A DNA stretch of 64,000 nucleotides from Ignavibacterium sp. (GTDB lineage: Bacteria; Bacteroidota; Ignavibacteria; Ignavibacteriales; Ignavibacteriaceae): NCBI GenBank assembly GCA_025056745.1, contig JANWVQ010000018.1, positions 1 through 64,000 of the forward strand. Direction: 5' to 3'. Position numbers and translations under genes: made by a program. The notes beneath the pieces were generated by a model. It made no database searches, was not told the DNA's origin, and saw only the letters and a list, made by a program, of their open reading frames with translations. Below, in pieces: positions 27,450 to 36,657 of the stretch. The first letter of the stretch is position 1; each line of letters begins with the position of its first letter.

Positions 27450-27910
27450 TTTATTTCCTCTATATTTTTTTCAATAGTTAGTTCAATTATTTTATTTTTT
27501 ATAGTTTGACAGTTACTAAATTCTTTGTAAACAATGCAATCTCTACAACTTCGAGATGCACAAGTATTATTTTTATGTTTAAAGTTCCAGCAAGGATCAG
27601 TAGAAGTTTTAAATGCAGAGCAATTATTTCTTTCAGATTCAGAGCAGTTAATAATAGACCAACAAGGTATCATTGATAATGTCTTTTTGATTCCTTCAAT
27701 ACTTACCTTTTCTTCGTTTATTGTTTTACGAATACAATTAATTCTATCAATATCAATTTCTGAATAAAGTCTTTGACCTGATTTTTTTTTGAATGGAATA
27801 ATCAATCCTTCTTTTTCGTACATTCGCAAAGTATGTACTGAAATTTTCAAAAGCTCTGCAGCTTTTCTAATTGGATATTTGGGTTGTTGTTCTAAATTAT
27901 CTCGAAACAT
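27446..27910 (-). CDS. MerR-type transcriptional regulator with Cys-rich C-terminal domain
   Basis: The N-terminal part (about 11-75) is a MerR-type winged helix (IRKAAELLKISVHTLRMYEK, then GQRLYSEIDIDRI). The C-terminal segment holds eight Cys between residues 83 and 134 (83, 89, 97, 107, 117, 122, 125, 134), with two PCW motifs. This pattern could bind an iron-sulfur cluster or metal, or act as a thiol sensor. I start at ATG 27910; the frame could be extended to a TTG at 28012, but that adds 34 residues unlike MerR proteins and has no ribosome site. It is first in the sulfur operon and overlaps the flavoprotein gene by 4 bp. Control of this operon by sulfide or redox state is an inference. 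Confidence 0.78.
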   Translation of the reverse strand: MFRDNLEQQPKYPIRKAAELLKISVHTLRMYEKEGLIIPFKKKSGQRLYSEIDIDRINCIRKTINEEKVSIEGIKKTLSMIPCWSIINCSESERNNCSAFKTSTDPCWNFKHKNNTCASRSCRDCIVYKEFSNCQTIKNKIIELTIEKNIEEIK

Positions 27911-28097
27911 CTTTAATCTTAAAACTTGATATTTATAAATGTCAACTTTTTTGCCAAAAAAAAAATGCTTAATTTTAGTAGAATTTAAGGTTTTTTGAAT
28001 AGTGAATTTCAAATTTTTAGAAAGTTGATATTTATAATTCTAAGATTTAAGAAAATTAGATAGGAATGAGCAGGAATTAGAAATTTCTTATGCAGAA

Positions 28098-28161
28098 AAG
28101 GCTGTCTCAAAGATTAATTCAATTAAAAATTAAAAAAGAAATTATTAAATGAGACAGCCTT
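28098..28161. terminator. GCTGTCTCA-family inverted repeat (12-bp arms)
   Basis: AAGGCTGTCTCA at 28098-28109 is perfectly complementary to TGAGACAGCCTT at 28150-28161, with a 40-nt AT-rich loop. It lies 8 bp past the end of the kbl gene (-). Read on the minus strand, the second arm runs into a short T-tract, as expected for a terminator of that gene. Confidence 0.6.
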
Positions 28162-28168
28162 AAAATAA

Positions 28169-29359
28169 TTAAATACCCATTTCTTTTTTAACTTCCGAAA
28201 ATTTCTCAACTGCAAAATCCAAATCTTCGATAGAATGGGCAGCTGAGATTTGAACTCTGATTCTTGCAGTGCCTTTAGGTACGACAGGATAGAAAAATCC
28301 AATCACATAAACACCTTTTTCCAACATCCTTGCAGCCATTTTTTGAGCTAATACCGCATCTCCCAACATAATTGGGACTATAGGGTGAATACCTTCTTTT
28401 ATTTCAAAACCAGCGGATTTGATTTTTTCACGGAAGTATTTTGTGTTCCTCTCCAAACGATCTCTTAATTCAGTTGTTGATGAAATCATATCTAAAACTT
28501 TTATAGATGCTGATACGATCGCAGGAGCAAGAGTATTTGAAAATAAGTAAGGACGAGAACGTTGTCTAAGTAAATCCACAATTTCTTTTCTTGCTGATGT
28601 GTAACCACCACTTGCTCCACCAAGTGCTTTTCCAAGGGTACCTGTAATGATATCAACTCTACCAATTACATCATTAAACTCGTGAGTTCCTTTACCGTGT
28701 TTTCCCATAAAACCAACTGCGTGAGAATCATCTATCATAACCATAGCACCATATTTATCAGCGAGGTCGCAAATGTCTTTCAATGGAGCAATAAATCCAT
28801 CCATTGAAAAAACTCCGTCAGTTGCTATTAGAATTTTTTGCGCGTTATTTGCTCTTGCCTGTTTTAATTTATCTTCAAGATCGTTCATATCACAATTTTT
28901 ATATCTATATCTTTGAGCTTTACACAATCTGATTCCATCAATTATACTAGCGTGGTTTAATTCATCACTTACAACAGCATCTTCTTCAGATAAAAGTGTT
29001 TCAAATAATCCACCATTTGCATCAAAGCAGGAAGTGTAAAGAATAGTGTCATCTGTTTCTAAGAATTCAGAAATCTTTTGTTCAAGAATTTTATGAATTT
29101 CTTGAGTACCACAAATAAATCTAACTGATGATAAACCAAATCCCCATTTATCTAATCCATCTTTTGCAGCTTGAATAAGTTCTTTGTTGTCAGCTAATCC
29201 GAGATAATTATTAGCACACATATTCAAAACTTTTTGCGAGTGAGAAACTTCAATGTGTGCAGATTGAGGTGAGGTTATAATTCTTTCTCTTTTATACAAA
29301 CCTTCATTTTCAATTGATTCGAGAATTGAACTATAAAAACTTTTTATTTCTGTATTCAT
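28169..29359 (-). CDS. kbl: Glycine C-acetyltransferase (2-amino-3-ketobutyrate CoA ligase)
   Basis: The 396-residue protein belongs to the PLP-dependent alpha-oxoamine synthase family. Key features are [18 protein letters not shown] near the N-terminus, [18 protein letters not shown] and the PLP-lysine region [16 protein letters not shown]. The close fit to the Kbl subgroup suggests cleavage of 2-amino-3-ketobutyrate with CoA into glycine and acetyl-CoA in threonine degradation. Related 8-amino-7-oxononanoate synthase is the main alternative, but no biotin genes are nearby. No threonine dehydrogenase lies in the window. It is followed by a hairpin at 28098-28161 and lies 32 bp downstream of fumC. 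Confidence 0.88.
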   Translation of the reverse strand: MNTEIKSFYSSILESIENEGLYKRERIITSPQSAHIEVSHSQKVLNMCANNYLGLADNKELIQAAKDGLDKWGFGLSSVRFICGTQEIHKILEQKISEFLETDDTILYTSCFDANGGLFETLLSEEDAVVSDELNHASIIDGIRLCKAQRYRYKNCDMNDLEDKLKQARANNAQKILIATDGVFSMDGFIAPLKDICDLADKYGAMVMIDDSHAVGFMGKHGKGTHEFNDVIGRVDIITGTLGKALGGASGGYTSARKEIVDLLRQRSRPYLFSNTLAPAIVSASIKVLDMISSTTELRDRLERNTKYFREKIKSAGFEIKEGIHPIVPIMLGDAVLAQKMAARMLEKGVYVIGFFYPVVPKGTARIRVQISAAHSIEDLDFAVEKFSEVKKEMGI

Positions 29360-29391
29360 TTTTCCCTCTTAAAAATTTATTATAATTAATT

Positions 29392-30780
29392 TTAACTTGG
29401 TCCTATCATTTTTTCAGGACGAACAATTTCATCAAATTTTTCAGCAGTCAGTAAGCCTAGTTCAACAGCAGCTTGTTTTAGAGTTTTATTTTCAGCGTGA
29501 GCTTTTTTTGCTACTTTTGCAGCGTTATCATAACCAATTACAGGATTAAGCGAAGTTACAAGCATTAGAGAATTTTCAACGTGTTTTTTAATGTTTTCAA
29601 GATTTGGTTCAATACCAACGACACAATTGTCAGCAAAACTCTCACAGGCATCTGATAATAATCTAATTGAATTTAGAACATTAAAAATTATTACAGGTTT
29701 GAAAACATTCAGTTCGAAATTTCCACTTGCTCCCCCGAAATTAACGGCGACATCATTTCCAAAAACTTGAGCACAAACCATCGTCATAGCTTCGCTTTGA
29801 GTTGGATTTACTTTTCCTGGCATAATAGAACTACCTGGTTCATTTTCTGGTAGATGAAGTTCTCCTAATCCGCATCGAGGACCTGAACCAAGCCAGCGAA
29901 TATCGTTTGCAATCTTCATTAATGAAGCTGCAAGAGTTTTTAATACTCCGTGAAATTCAACGAGTGCATCGTGAGTAGCAAGCGCTTCAAATTTATTTCG
30001 TGCAGTAACAAATGGTAATCCGGTAATCTCAGCGATTTTTTTAGCAGATAATTCGGCAAACTTTGGATGTGTATTTAAGCCTGTTCCCACAGCTGTTCCG
30101 CCTAATGCAAGCTCATATAATCTTGGTAAAGCTGCTTCAATTCTTTCCAAACCGTTATTGAGCATCTGAACATAACCGCTGAATTCCTGTCCTAATGTTA
30201 AAGGAACTGCATCCATTAAATGAGTTCTGCCAATTTTAATGATATCTTTAAATTCTTCAGACTTTTTCTGTAAAGCATCTTTTAATTTTTTAACCATTGG
30301 TATTAATCTTTTATGAATTTGTTCAACAGTTGCAATATGCATTGCTGTTGGGAAAGTATCGTTTGAGGATTGAGCTTTATTTACATCGTCATTCGGGTGA
30401 ATAGGATTTTTACTACCAAGCACTCCACCAGCAATCTCAATTGCTCTATTTGCAATTACTTCATTGGCGTTCATATTTGTTTGAGTACCGCTACCAGTTT
30501 GCCAGACTACTAGAGGAAAATGTTCATCAAGTTTACCTTCAATAACTTCATCAGCTGCTTTAGAAATCAGGTCAGCTTTCTCAGGACTTAAAGTGCCAAG
30601 TTCTTTATTAGCAAGGGCAGCAGCTTTTTTTAATATTCCTAATGCTCTGATCATTTCTCGTGGAAATTTATCTCCGCCTATCTTAAAATTCATTAAAGAC
30701 CTTGCGGTTTGAGCACCATAGTATTTGTCTGATGGGACTTGAACTTCGCCCATCGTGTCTTTTTCAATTCTATATTCCAT
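29392..30780 (-). CDS. fumC: Fumarate hydratase, class II
   Basis: The 462-residue protein is a class II fumarase, which interconverts fumarate and malate in the TCA cycle without an iron-sulfur cluster. It shows the family features [20 protein letters not shown] near the N-terminus, [34 protein letters not shown] and the signature [11 protein letters not shown] with the catalytic Ser loop. Unlike the aspartase at 4622 it has no extra N-terminal domain, and its IGGDKFP and QTARS residues fit fumarase. It is followed by kbl. A good ribosome site, GGGAG, precedes the ATG. Confidence 0.97.
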   Translation of the reverse strand: MEYRIEKDTMGEVQVPSDKYYGAQTARSLMNFKIGGDKFPREMIRALGILKKAAALANKELGTLSPEKADLISKAADEVIEGKLDEHFPLVVWQTGSGTQTNMNANEVIANRAIEIAGGVLGSKNPIHPNDDVNKAQSSNDTFPTAMHIATVEQIHKRLIPMVKKLKDALQKKSEEFKDIIKIGRTHLMDAVPLTLGQEFSGYVQMLNNGLERIEAALPRLYELALGGTAVGTGLNTHPKFAELSAKKIAEITGLPFVTARNKFEALATHDALVEFHGVLKTLAASLMKIANDIRWLGSGPRCGLGELHLPENEPGSSIMPGKVNPTQSEAMTMVCAQVFGNDVAVNFGGASGNFELNVFKPVIIFNVLNSIRLLSDACESFADNCVVGIEPNLENIKKHVENSLMLVTSLNPVIGYDNAAKVAKKAHAENKTLKQAAVELGLLTAEKFDEIVRPEKMIGPS

Positions 30781-30818
30781 CTTTTTTCTCCCTGAAAAAA
30801 ATTTTTAAAAGTCTTAAC

Positions 30819-30851
30819 GAAATTTATCTATTATTTTAACAACCGACCAAA
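30819..30851 (-). promoter_or_regulatory. Bacteroidota-type promoter candidate for fumC
   Basis: On the minus strand TTTG (30851-30848) and TAAATTTC (30826-30819) are separated by 21 nt, near the TTTG-N19-21-TAnnTTTG pattern; the last base differs. The -7 box lies 38 nt before the fumC start codon. Pattern match only. Confidence 0.35.
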
Positions 30852-30890
30852 GAGGTGATTTTATTGAAATGTGGAAATAGCCTAAGTTGA

Positions 30891-32267
30891 TTAGACTGTT
30901 CTCGAATATTTGGCTCGATCTATATTTCTTTCAATAAATCCATCAAAATTCATAGCAATGTTTCTTATAAGAAGTTTACCAATTGGAAAGACTTTTATTT
31001 TATTATCATCAACTTCCAAAAGTCCATCATCAATCATTTCTTTAAGATTTTCTAATCCATATTTAAAATATTCTTTGAAATTGATCTGATATTTTTCTTC
31101 AATGAAACTAAATTCTAATTCAAAGTCACACATTAACTTCATTATTACATCTCTTCTGATATGATCATCTAAAGTCAGATAATAACCTTTAGCTGTTGGC
31201 AATATATCGCTGTCGAGGGCATTATAATATTCTTTTTCTGTTTTATGATTTTGCGCGTAAATGTTTTTCAATTGAGAAATTGATGTAATTCCTAATGCAT
31301 ATAGATCAGTTCCAGAATGAGTGCTATATCCTTGAAAATTTCTGTATAATTTTTTTTCTTTCAATGCTATTGAAAGTTCATCATCAGGTTTAGCGAAATG
31401 ATCCATTCCAATAAATTCATAACCATTTGATGTTAGTTTTTCAATTGTCATTTTTAAAATTTCAAGTTTAACTTCGGGAGCTGGAATATCATCAGGATTA
31501 ATTAAAGTCATATGCTTTTTCAACCACGGGACGTGAGCATAATTGAAAACGGCAATTCTATCAGGGGAGATTTTAATTATTTTATCAACTGTTTTTTCAA
31601 ACGAATCAACTGTCTGATGAGGTAAGCCATAAATCAAATCCAAATTCAATGACTGAAAATTTAGTTCTCTGATCCAGTTAATTGCCTGCATAGTGATTTC
31701 TTCAGGCTGAATTCTATTGACTGCTTTCTGAACTTCTTCATTAAAATCCTGAACGCCCATACTTATTCGATTAAATTTATTAATTCTTAAAGCCTCAAGA
31801 TGTTCACGCTTTAACTCTCGAGGATCAATTTCACAACTAATTTCAGCATCGGTAGTGAAGTTAAAATTTGAATTAATAAACGAAGCCAAATCATTTATTT
31901 CATCAGGATTCAGATGAGTTGGAGTTCCTCCTCCCCAATGATGTTGTACTACAATTCTATCTTCTGATAAAAGAGATTTAATCAAAGAAATTTCTTTTTT
32001 GAGATATTTTATGTATTCACTAATCCTGTTACGATTCCGGGTAACAATCATATTACAACCACAGAAGTAACATAAAGTATCGCAGTAAGGAATATGAAAA
32101 TACAAAGAAAGAGGGGCTTTATTTTCAGCATTGTTCGTTTTTAGGATTTCATTCAAAAAATCTTTGTGAGTAAAACTCTCATTAAATTGAGGTGCAGTCG
32201 GATAGCTTGTATATCTAGGACCGGGTTTATCATATTTTTTAAATTTCTTTAAATCGACTTCAAACAT
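30891..32267 (-). CDS. hemN: Oxygen-independent coproporphyrinogen III oxidase
   Basis: This 458-residue radical-SAM enzyme has KYDKPGPRYTSYPTAPQF at its N-terminus and the cluster motif YCDTLCYFCGC (Cys62, 66, 69 and the additional 71). This arrangement is characteristic of true HemN, not of the shorter HemW-like proteins. It decarboxylates coproporphyrinogen III to protoporphyrinogen IX in haem synthesis without oxygen. The motif HWGGGTPTHL and the C-terminal region with RNIAMNFDGF also fit. Its presence indicates haem synthesis under low oxygen. It stands alone, 110 bp upstream of fumC. Confidence 0.95.
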   Translation of the reverse strand: MFEVDLKKFKKYDKPGPRYTSYPTAPQFNESFTHKDFLNEILKTNNAENKAPLSLYFHIPYCDTLCYFCGCNMIVTRNRNRISEYIKYLKKEISLIKSLLSEDRIVVQHHWGGGTPTHLNPDEINDLASFINSNFNFTTDAEISCEIDPRELKREHLEALRINKFNRISMGVQDFNEEVQKAVNRIQPEEITMQAINWIRELNFQSLNLDLIYGLPHQTVDSFEKTVDKIIKISPDRIAVFNYAHVPWLKKHMTLINPDDIPAPEVKLEILKMTIEKLTSNGYEFIGMDHFAKPDDELSIALKEKKLYRNFQGYSTHSGTDLYALGITSISQLKNIYAQNHKTEKEYYNALDSDILPTAKGYYLTLDDHIRRDVIMKLMCDFELEFSFIEEKYQINFKEYFKYGLENLKEMIDDGLLEVDDNKIKVFPIGKLLIRNIAMNFDGFIERNIDRAKYSRTV

Positions 32268-32332
32268 TTATTTCCTTATTGAAAATTTTCAAAGTTTTGT
32301 TTGTATATAAAAGTAAAATTAAAATGATATTT

Positions 32333-34270
32333 TCAATTCAAGAGAAACTTTTCAAAGAATAACACTTCTGACCAAATATAAAAATCTCTATTGGATTTTT
32401 TTCTAAAACCGTGTCCTTCATCTTTTGCCAACAAATACCAAACTTCTGTTCCATTTTTTCTCACTGCTTGAACAATTTGTTCTGCTTCAGTATATGGAAC
32501 TCTTGGGTCATTCAAACCTTGAACTACAAACAATGGCTTTGTAATTTTATGAGCATTTGTCGTTGGTGAAATCTTTAACAAAAATTCTTTCATTTCAGGA
32601 ATCCTCTCATCACCATATTCAACTCTTCGTAAATCTCTTCTATAATCCTGAGTGTTATTTAAGAATGTAACAAAATTACTTATTCCAACTATGTCAACAC
32701 CGCATCGGATTTTATCATTAAAATGAATCATCGAAGCAAGAACCATATATCCACCATAAGAGCCTCCTGTAACAGCAATTCTTTTAGGATCCAAATCTGG
32801 TTGCTTTTCAATCCATTCAATCAGCTTGCCGATGTCTTTAACTGAATTTTCACGATTATACCAATTATCTAATTCAAGATAAGTTTTCCCGTAACCAGAG
32901 GAACCTCTAACGTTGGGTTCAATAACTGCAATACCCAATTCTAAAGCATAATACTGATTTATTGGATTAAAAGAAGGTCGTGCTTGAGCTTCCGGCCCGC
33001 CGTGAATATCAATCACAACTGGATGTGGGCCTTTTGTTTTGGGCTTATAGATGAATGCAGGAATCATTCTCGGTTTTCCATTAACTGAATCAAAAGTTTC
33101 ATAGTGAAATAATTCTGGAACAATGAAATTGTCCTGATTCAATCCACCGACTTCACTGAAAGTCCATTGCTCTAAGGAATTATTTTTTAGATCAAGCATA
33201 AAAACATCTGATGGAGAAGTTGGTGTATTGATTGTCAATGCGAGTTTATCTCCTTTAGAATTAAATGAAAGCCCACCAATTAACCCCGTTGGAATTGATT
33301 TAACTTGCTTATAACTAAAGTCTTTTGTGTTCATTAAATATAATTTCGATAATCCATTTTCATTCACTGTGAAAGCAAGTTTATCTCCCTTTTTATTAAG
33401 TTGAATGCTTTCAACATCCCAATCAATTTTTTCAGTTAAGATTTTTTCTTTTCCTGTTGATAGATCATAATATCTAAGTTTCTTAAACTCATTATTTTGA
33501 TCTGAGGAATAAAATATTCCTTTACCATCTTTAGAAAAAACCGCACTTCCATAAGAAATTTTATCATTGCTTGGATTTATTTGAGTTAGCTTTTTTGAAG
33601 TTAAATCATAAACATAATAGTAGCTTTCATTTGCTGAGATACTTTTTCTAATTAATAGTTTTTTATCATCTGGGGACCAATCGACAGCAGTCCAAGCACC
33701 ACCTTCACTAAGAATCATTTCAGAATTTCCATCAATATCAGAGATATAAATATCCCAATCTTTACCATTACGTTTTGTTGAAAAATAAGAGAACTTATCT
33801 CCTTTGTTATTCCAATTTACTCCACCATTGCTTGATTTTCCATCTGTTAACAATTTAAAGTTGCCATTGTTCAAATCGAAAGAATAGATCTGATAAAATT
33901 CTCCACCACCAATATCTTTTGTAAAAAGGAAAATATTTTTATTCTTATCTGGACAGAAAGTCGCTCCAGAAACCGGTTCGTTGAAAAAAGTAATTTGCTT
34001 TCTCGCCCCGCCTGGTTTTTCCACAATGTGAATTTGATTTGTTTCACCAAATCGAGTTGATATAAGAATACCTTTATCATTATGAAGCCAATCCTGAAAA
34101 GAAGCCGCGCGAGTGCTTTGATATTGAAACATTCTATCTTTAATTCTTTGAGGAATTTCAGGAATGTTTTCTATAACAAGATTTCCTAATTCTTTTCTCT
34201 GAACCTCCTGTGATAATCCAATGAAAGAAAATGAAAGTACTATTAACAATGCTGAGATTAAATTTTTCAT
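32333..34270 (-). CDS. Exported S9 family prolyl-oligopeptidase-like peptidase
   Basis: The 645-residue protein begins with a signal peptide (1-20, ending GLSQ). Residues about 50-390 contain repeated WD/TolB-like propeller strands (for example DIYISDIDGNSEMIL and AVDWSPDDKKLLIRKS). The C-terminal alpha/beta-hydrolase domain carries GGSYGGY with Ser504, GLNDPRVP with Asp588 and EGHGF with His620, a complete triad. Such enzymes cleave short peptides after Pro or other residues and fit the peptide-using habit suggested by the S46 peptidase. The exact specificity is not readable. It lies 65 bp upstream of hemN on the same strand. Confidence 0.93.
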   Translation of the reverse strand: MKNLISALLIVLSFSFIGLSQEVQRKELGNLVIENIPEIPQRIKDRMFQYQSTRAASFQDWLHNDKGILISTRFGETNQIHIVEKPGGARKQITFFNEPVSGATFCPDKNKNIFLFTKDIGGGEFYQIYSFDLNNGNFKLLTDGKSSNGGVNWNNKGDKFSYFSTKRNGKDWDIYISDIDGNSEMILSEGGAWTAVDWSPDDKKLLIRKSISANESYYYVYDLTSKKLTQINPSNDKISYGSAVFSKDGKGIFYSSDQNNEFKKLRYYDLSTGKEKILTEKIDWDVESIQLNKKGDKLAFTVNENGLSKLYLMNTKDFSYKQVKSIPTGLIGGLSFNSKGDKLALTINTPTSPSDVFMLDLKNNSLEQWTFSEVGGLNQDNFIVPELFHYETFDSVNGKPRMIPAFIYKPKTKGPHPVVIDIHGGPEAQARPSFNPINQYYALELGIAVIEPNVRGSSGYGKTYLELDNWYNRENSVKDIGKLIEWIEKQPDLDPKRIAVTGGSYGGYMVLASMIHFNDKIRCGVDIVGISNFVTFLNNTQDYRRDLRRVEYGDERIPEMKEFLLKISPTTNAHKITKPLFVVQGLNDPRVPYTEAEQIVQAVRKNGTEVWYLLAKDEGHGFRKKSNRDFYIWSEVLFFEKFLLN

Positions 34271-34370
34271 AAAAATCCTAATTTTTATTTGAATTTAATA
34301 GTAAAAATAAATTGGAATCCTTAAGTAAGAAAGGTTGAAAAATTTATTTATAGATTTGACTTTATACTAA

Positions 34371-35027
34371 TTAGTTTAATTTATATCTGATTAGCTCAGA
34401 TTTATTAACGTAATTGATTTGACCGGAAATACTTCTGCTTTCATAATATCTATAAACAATACCGATTCGGGGGACAACAATAACTGAATCATACATTAAT
34501 TGAGTTGAATGAATAAGAGAAATCCAATAATTAAACTGACCAGCTTCTGTTTTAATGGTTTTATTTCTGTTCCAATTAACTCTATAATTTCTTCTTGTGT
34601 CGTCAATTTGAAGGGAAAAAATAAACTCTTCTTTTTTAGGTGGGATTAACCTTAAATATGGAATTCTTCCTTGCCAAAATGGAGCTCGATCAATAGCAAA
34701 TAGACTATCGTTTTTTATGAAAAACTGATTCGACAAAAAAAGCTTGGTTGCATAAGAATTATTTTCAACATTCCAAATTAATCTTCCCAATGAGTCTATT
34801 TGATTTGAAACTATTTTAGTAGTAACAATGCCATAAAAATTATTTGAGAGAGAATCCCTGTAAGTCCATTCAAAACCAATTCCTGTTGGAAATGAAAGAG
34901 TTAAAGAATCTGGATTAAAAGTTGGTTCAACTGGAAATTTTTTCTCTGAGAATGAACAATAAAATAAAATTGAAGAGATAAAAAAGACAACAAAAGCTGA
35001 GGCAATATTAAAATTTTTATTTAACAT
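34371..35027 (-). CDS. Exported protein of unknown function
   Basis: I do not recognise this 218-residue protein. It has a hydrophobic signal (about 9-24) ending in ILFYCSFS. A Cys follows the signal, but the preceding residues are a poor lipobox, so lipidation is uncertain. The mature part looks like a beta-rich domain with many aromatic strands (for example GFEWTYRDSLSNNFYGIV and IGIVYRYYESRSISG). Such small secreted proteins are common in this phylum. It is transcribed away from the transhydrogenase operon and lies upstream of the S9 peptidase gene. Confidence 0.65.
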   Translation of the reverse strand: MLNKNFNIASAFVVFFISSILFYCSFSEKKFPVEPTFNPDSLTLSFPTGIGFEWTYRDSLSNNFYGIVTTKIVSNQIDSLGRLIWNVENNSYATKLFLSNQFFIKNDSLFAIDRAPFWQGRIPYLRLIPPKKEEFIFSLQIDDTRRNYRVNWNRNKTIKTEAGQFNYWISLIHSTQLMYDSVIVVPRIGIVYRYYESRSISGQINYVNKSELIRYKLN

Positions 35028-35223
35028 AAAAATCTCATTTATCTTATTTAATAATAATCAAATTAGAATTTAAATCCAACATTTGATAATTGACAAAAGA
35101 ATTTCTACGAATTCAATATCATAAAGCTTTGCACTTTATAGACAAAAAAATTTTTTATCAAATCACTTGTGCTTAGTTTTGAAAGTCAAATTTAAATAAC
35201 TTCTTATTAGGAGGATAAACTAC

Positions 35224-36363
35224 GTGATTATAGCCGTTCCAAAAGAAATTCATCCTGGCGAAAATCGTGTTGCTTGCACCCCTGATGTTGCTTCAAAACT
35301 TATCAAAATTGGATATGAGATTCACATTGAAAAAAATGCTGGATTAAATGCTGGCTTTAGGGACGAGCAATATGAAAAAGCCGGGGCAAAAGTAATTGAC
35401 AATGCTGAGCAGCTGTTACAATCTGCTGACATTGTTCTCAAAGTTCAAAAACCTGAACTAGGGGAAATAAAAAAAATTAAGAAAGGTGCTTTGTTAATCT
35501 CATTTGTTTATGTATTGCACTATCCAAATATTGCTAAAATCTGTGCTGAAAACGGCATTGATTTAATAGCAATGGATATGATTCCCAGAACTACTCTCGC
35601 TCAAAAAATGGACGCATTGAGTTCTCAAGCTAATATCGCTGGTTATAAAAGTGTTATACTTGCGGCAAATCATCTTGGTAAAATCTTTCCTTTATTGATG
35701 ACAGCAGCAGGAACAATATCACCTGCAAAAGTGGTGATTATGGGTGCGGGAGTTGCTGGATTACAAGCTCTTGGAACAGCTAAAAGACTCGGGGCAGTTG
35801 TGGAAGTATCTGATATCAGACCTTCTGCTAAAGAGGAAGTTCAAAGTCTTGGAGGAAAATTTATTGAAGTAGAGACTTCTGAGAATATGCAAGATGAGAG
35901 AGGTTACGCTAAAGAAGCTTCTGAAGAATTTTTAAGGAAGCAAAAAGAATTAATCTTCAAGCACGTTACAGAAGCAGATATAGTTATAACCACTGCGTTA
36001 GTCCCCGGTAAAAAAGCTCCCGTTCTTGTAACTGAAGAAATGGTAAAAAATATGAGACCCGGAAGTGTTGTTCTTGATATGGCTGTTGAGTTCGGTGGAA
36101 ATTGTGAAATCAGTGAATATGGAAAAACTGTTAAGAAATATGATGTGACTATAATTGGTGAACCAAATCTTCCAAGCCTCGTTCCAACTCACGCCAGTGA
36201 AATGTATTCAAAAAATTTACTCGCATTAATTCAGCATATTGGAAAGAACGGACAAATTGAATTAAAACTTGAAGATGAAATTATCAAAGGATGTCTAATA
36301 ACTAAAAATGGTGAAATAATAAACGAAAGAATTAAAGAATTGTTAAAAGAGAAAGGAGATTAA
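35224..36363 (+). CDS. pntAA: NAD(P) transhydrogenase alpha subunit, domain I (soluble part)
   Basis: The 379-residue protein is the NAD(H)-binding domain I of proton-translocating transhydrogenase, which exchanges hydride between NADH and NADP+ using the proton gradient. Its start MIIAVPKEIHPGENRVACTP, the Rossmann motif IMGAGVAGLQALGTAKRLGA and DMAVEFGGNCE are typical. It ends before the membrane segments, so the alpha subunit is split into two genes, as in Rhodospirillum. The start is GTG at 35224, chosen because AGGAGG lies at 35209-35214. The next gene begins directly after its stop. Confidence 0.95.
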   Translation: MIIAVPKEIHPGENRVACTPDVASKLIKIGYEIHIEKNAGLNAGFRDEQYEKAGAKVIDNAEQLLQSADIVLKVQKPELGEIKKIKKGALLISFVYVLHYPNIAKICAENGIDLIAMDMIPRTTLAQKMDALSSQANIAGYKSVILAANHLGKIFPLLMTAAGTISPAKVVIMGAGVAGLQALGTAKRLGAVVEVSDIRPSAKEEVQSLGGKFIEVETSENMQDERGYAKEASEEFLRKQKELIFKHVTEADIVITTALVPGKKAPVLVTEEMVKNMRPGSVVLDMAVEFGGNCEISEYGKTVKKYDVTIIGEPNLPSLVPTHASEMYSKNLLALIQHIGKNGQIELKLEDEIIKGCLITKNGEIINERIKELLKEKGD

Positions 36364-36648
36364 ATGGAAGGATTAACTTTATTGATGCAAATTTACGTCT
36401 TCGTACTTGCAATTTTTGTAGGCTTCGAACTCATTACAAAAGTTCCTCCTACTCTACATACTCCATTAATGTCTGGATCAAATGCAATTTCAGGAATTAC
36501 TATTGTTGGAGCATTATTAAGTGCAGGAGTTGAAGATATGTCAATTAGTACAGTTCTCGGTTTTATAGCAATAATATTTGCAATGATAAATGTTGTTGGT
36601 GGTTTTTTAGTTACTGATAGGATGTTAAAAATGTTTAAGAAGAAATAG
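36364..36648 (+). CDS. pntAB: NAD(P) transhydrogenase alpha subunit, membrane part
   Basis: The 94-residue protein consists of about three hydrophobic helices (6-26, 40-55, 66-87) and matches the C-terminal membrane section of PntA that is encoded separately in three-gene transhydrogenases. It starts immediately after the domain I gene and 9 bp before pntB. The conserved KVPPTLHTPLMSGSNAISGI segment links the helices. Together with PntB it forms the proton channel domain II. Confidence 0.95.
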   Translation: MEGLTLLMQIYVFVLAIFVGFELITKVPPTLHTPLMSGSNAISGITIVGALLSAGVEDMSISTVLGFIAIIFAMINVVGGFLVTDRMLKMFKKK

Positions 36649-36657
36649 GAGATTAAA

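Noticed and set aside
24685-27910. Sulfur operon as part of a full dissimilatory sulfite reduction locus
   Set aside because: No dsrAB, dsrMKJOP or apr genes are present, and the DsrC-like protein lacks the second Cys.
27911-28012. N-terminal extension of the MerR-type regulator from a TTG codon
   Set aside because: It has no ribosome site, and the 34 added residues do not resemble the start of MerR proteins; ATG 27910 fits better.
22717-28161. Complete insertion sequences bounded by the GCTGTCTCA repeats
   Set aside because: The genes between the repeats (AbgT and the sulfur operon) are ordinary functional genes, no transposase is present and no target-site duplications are evident.
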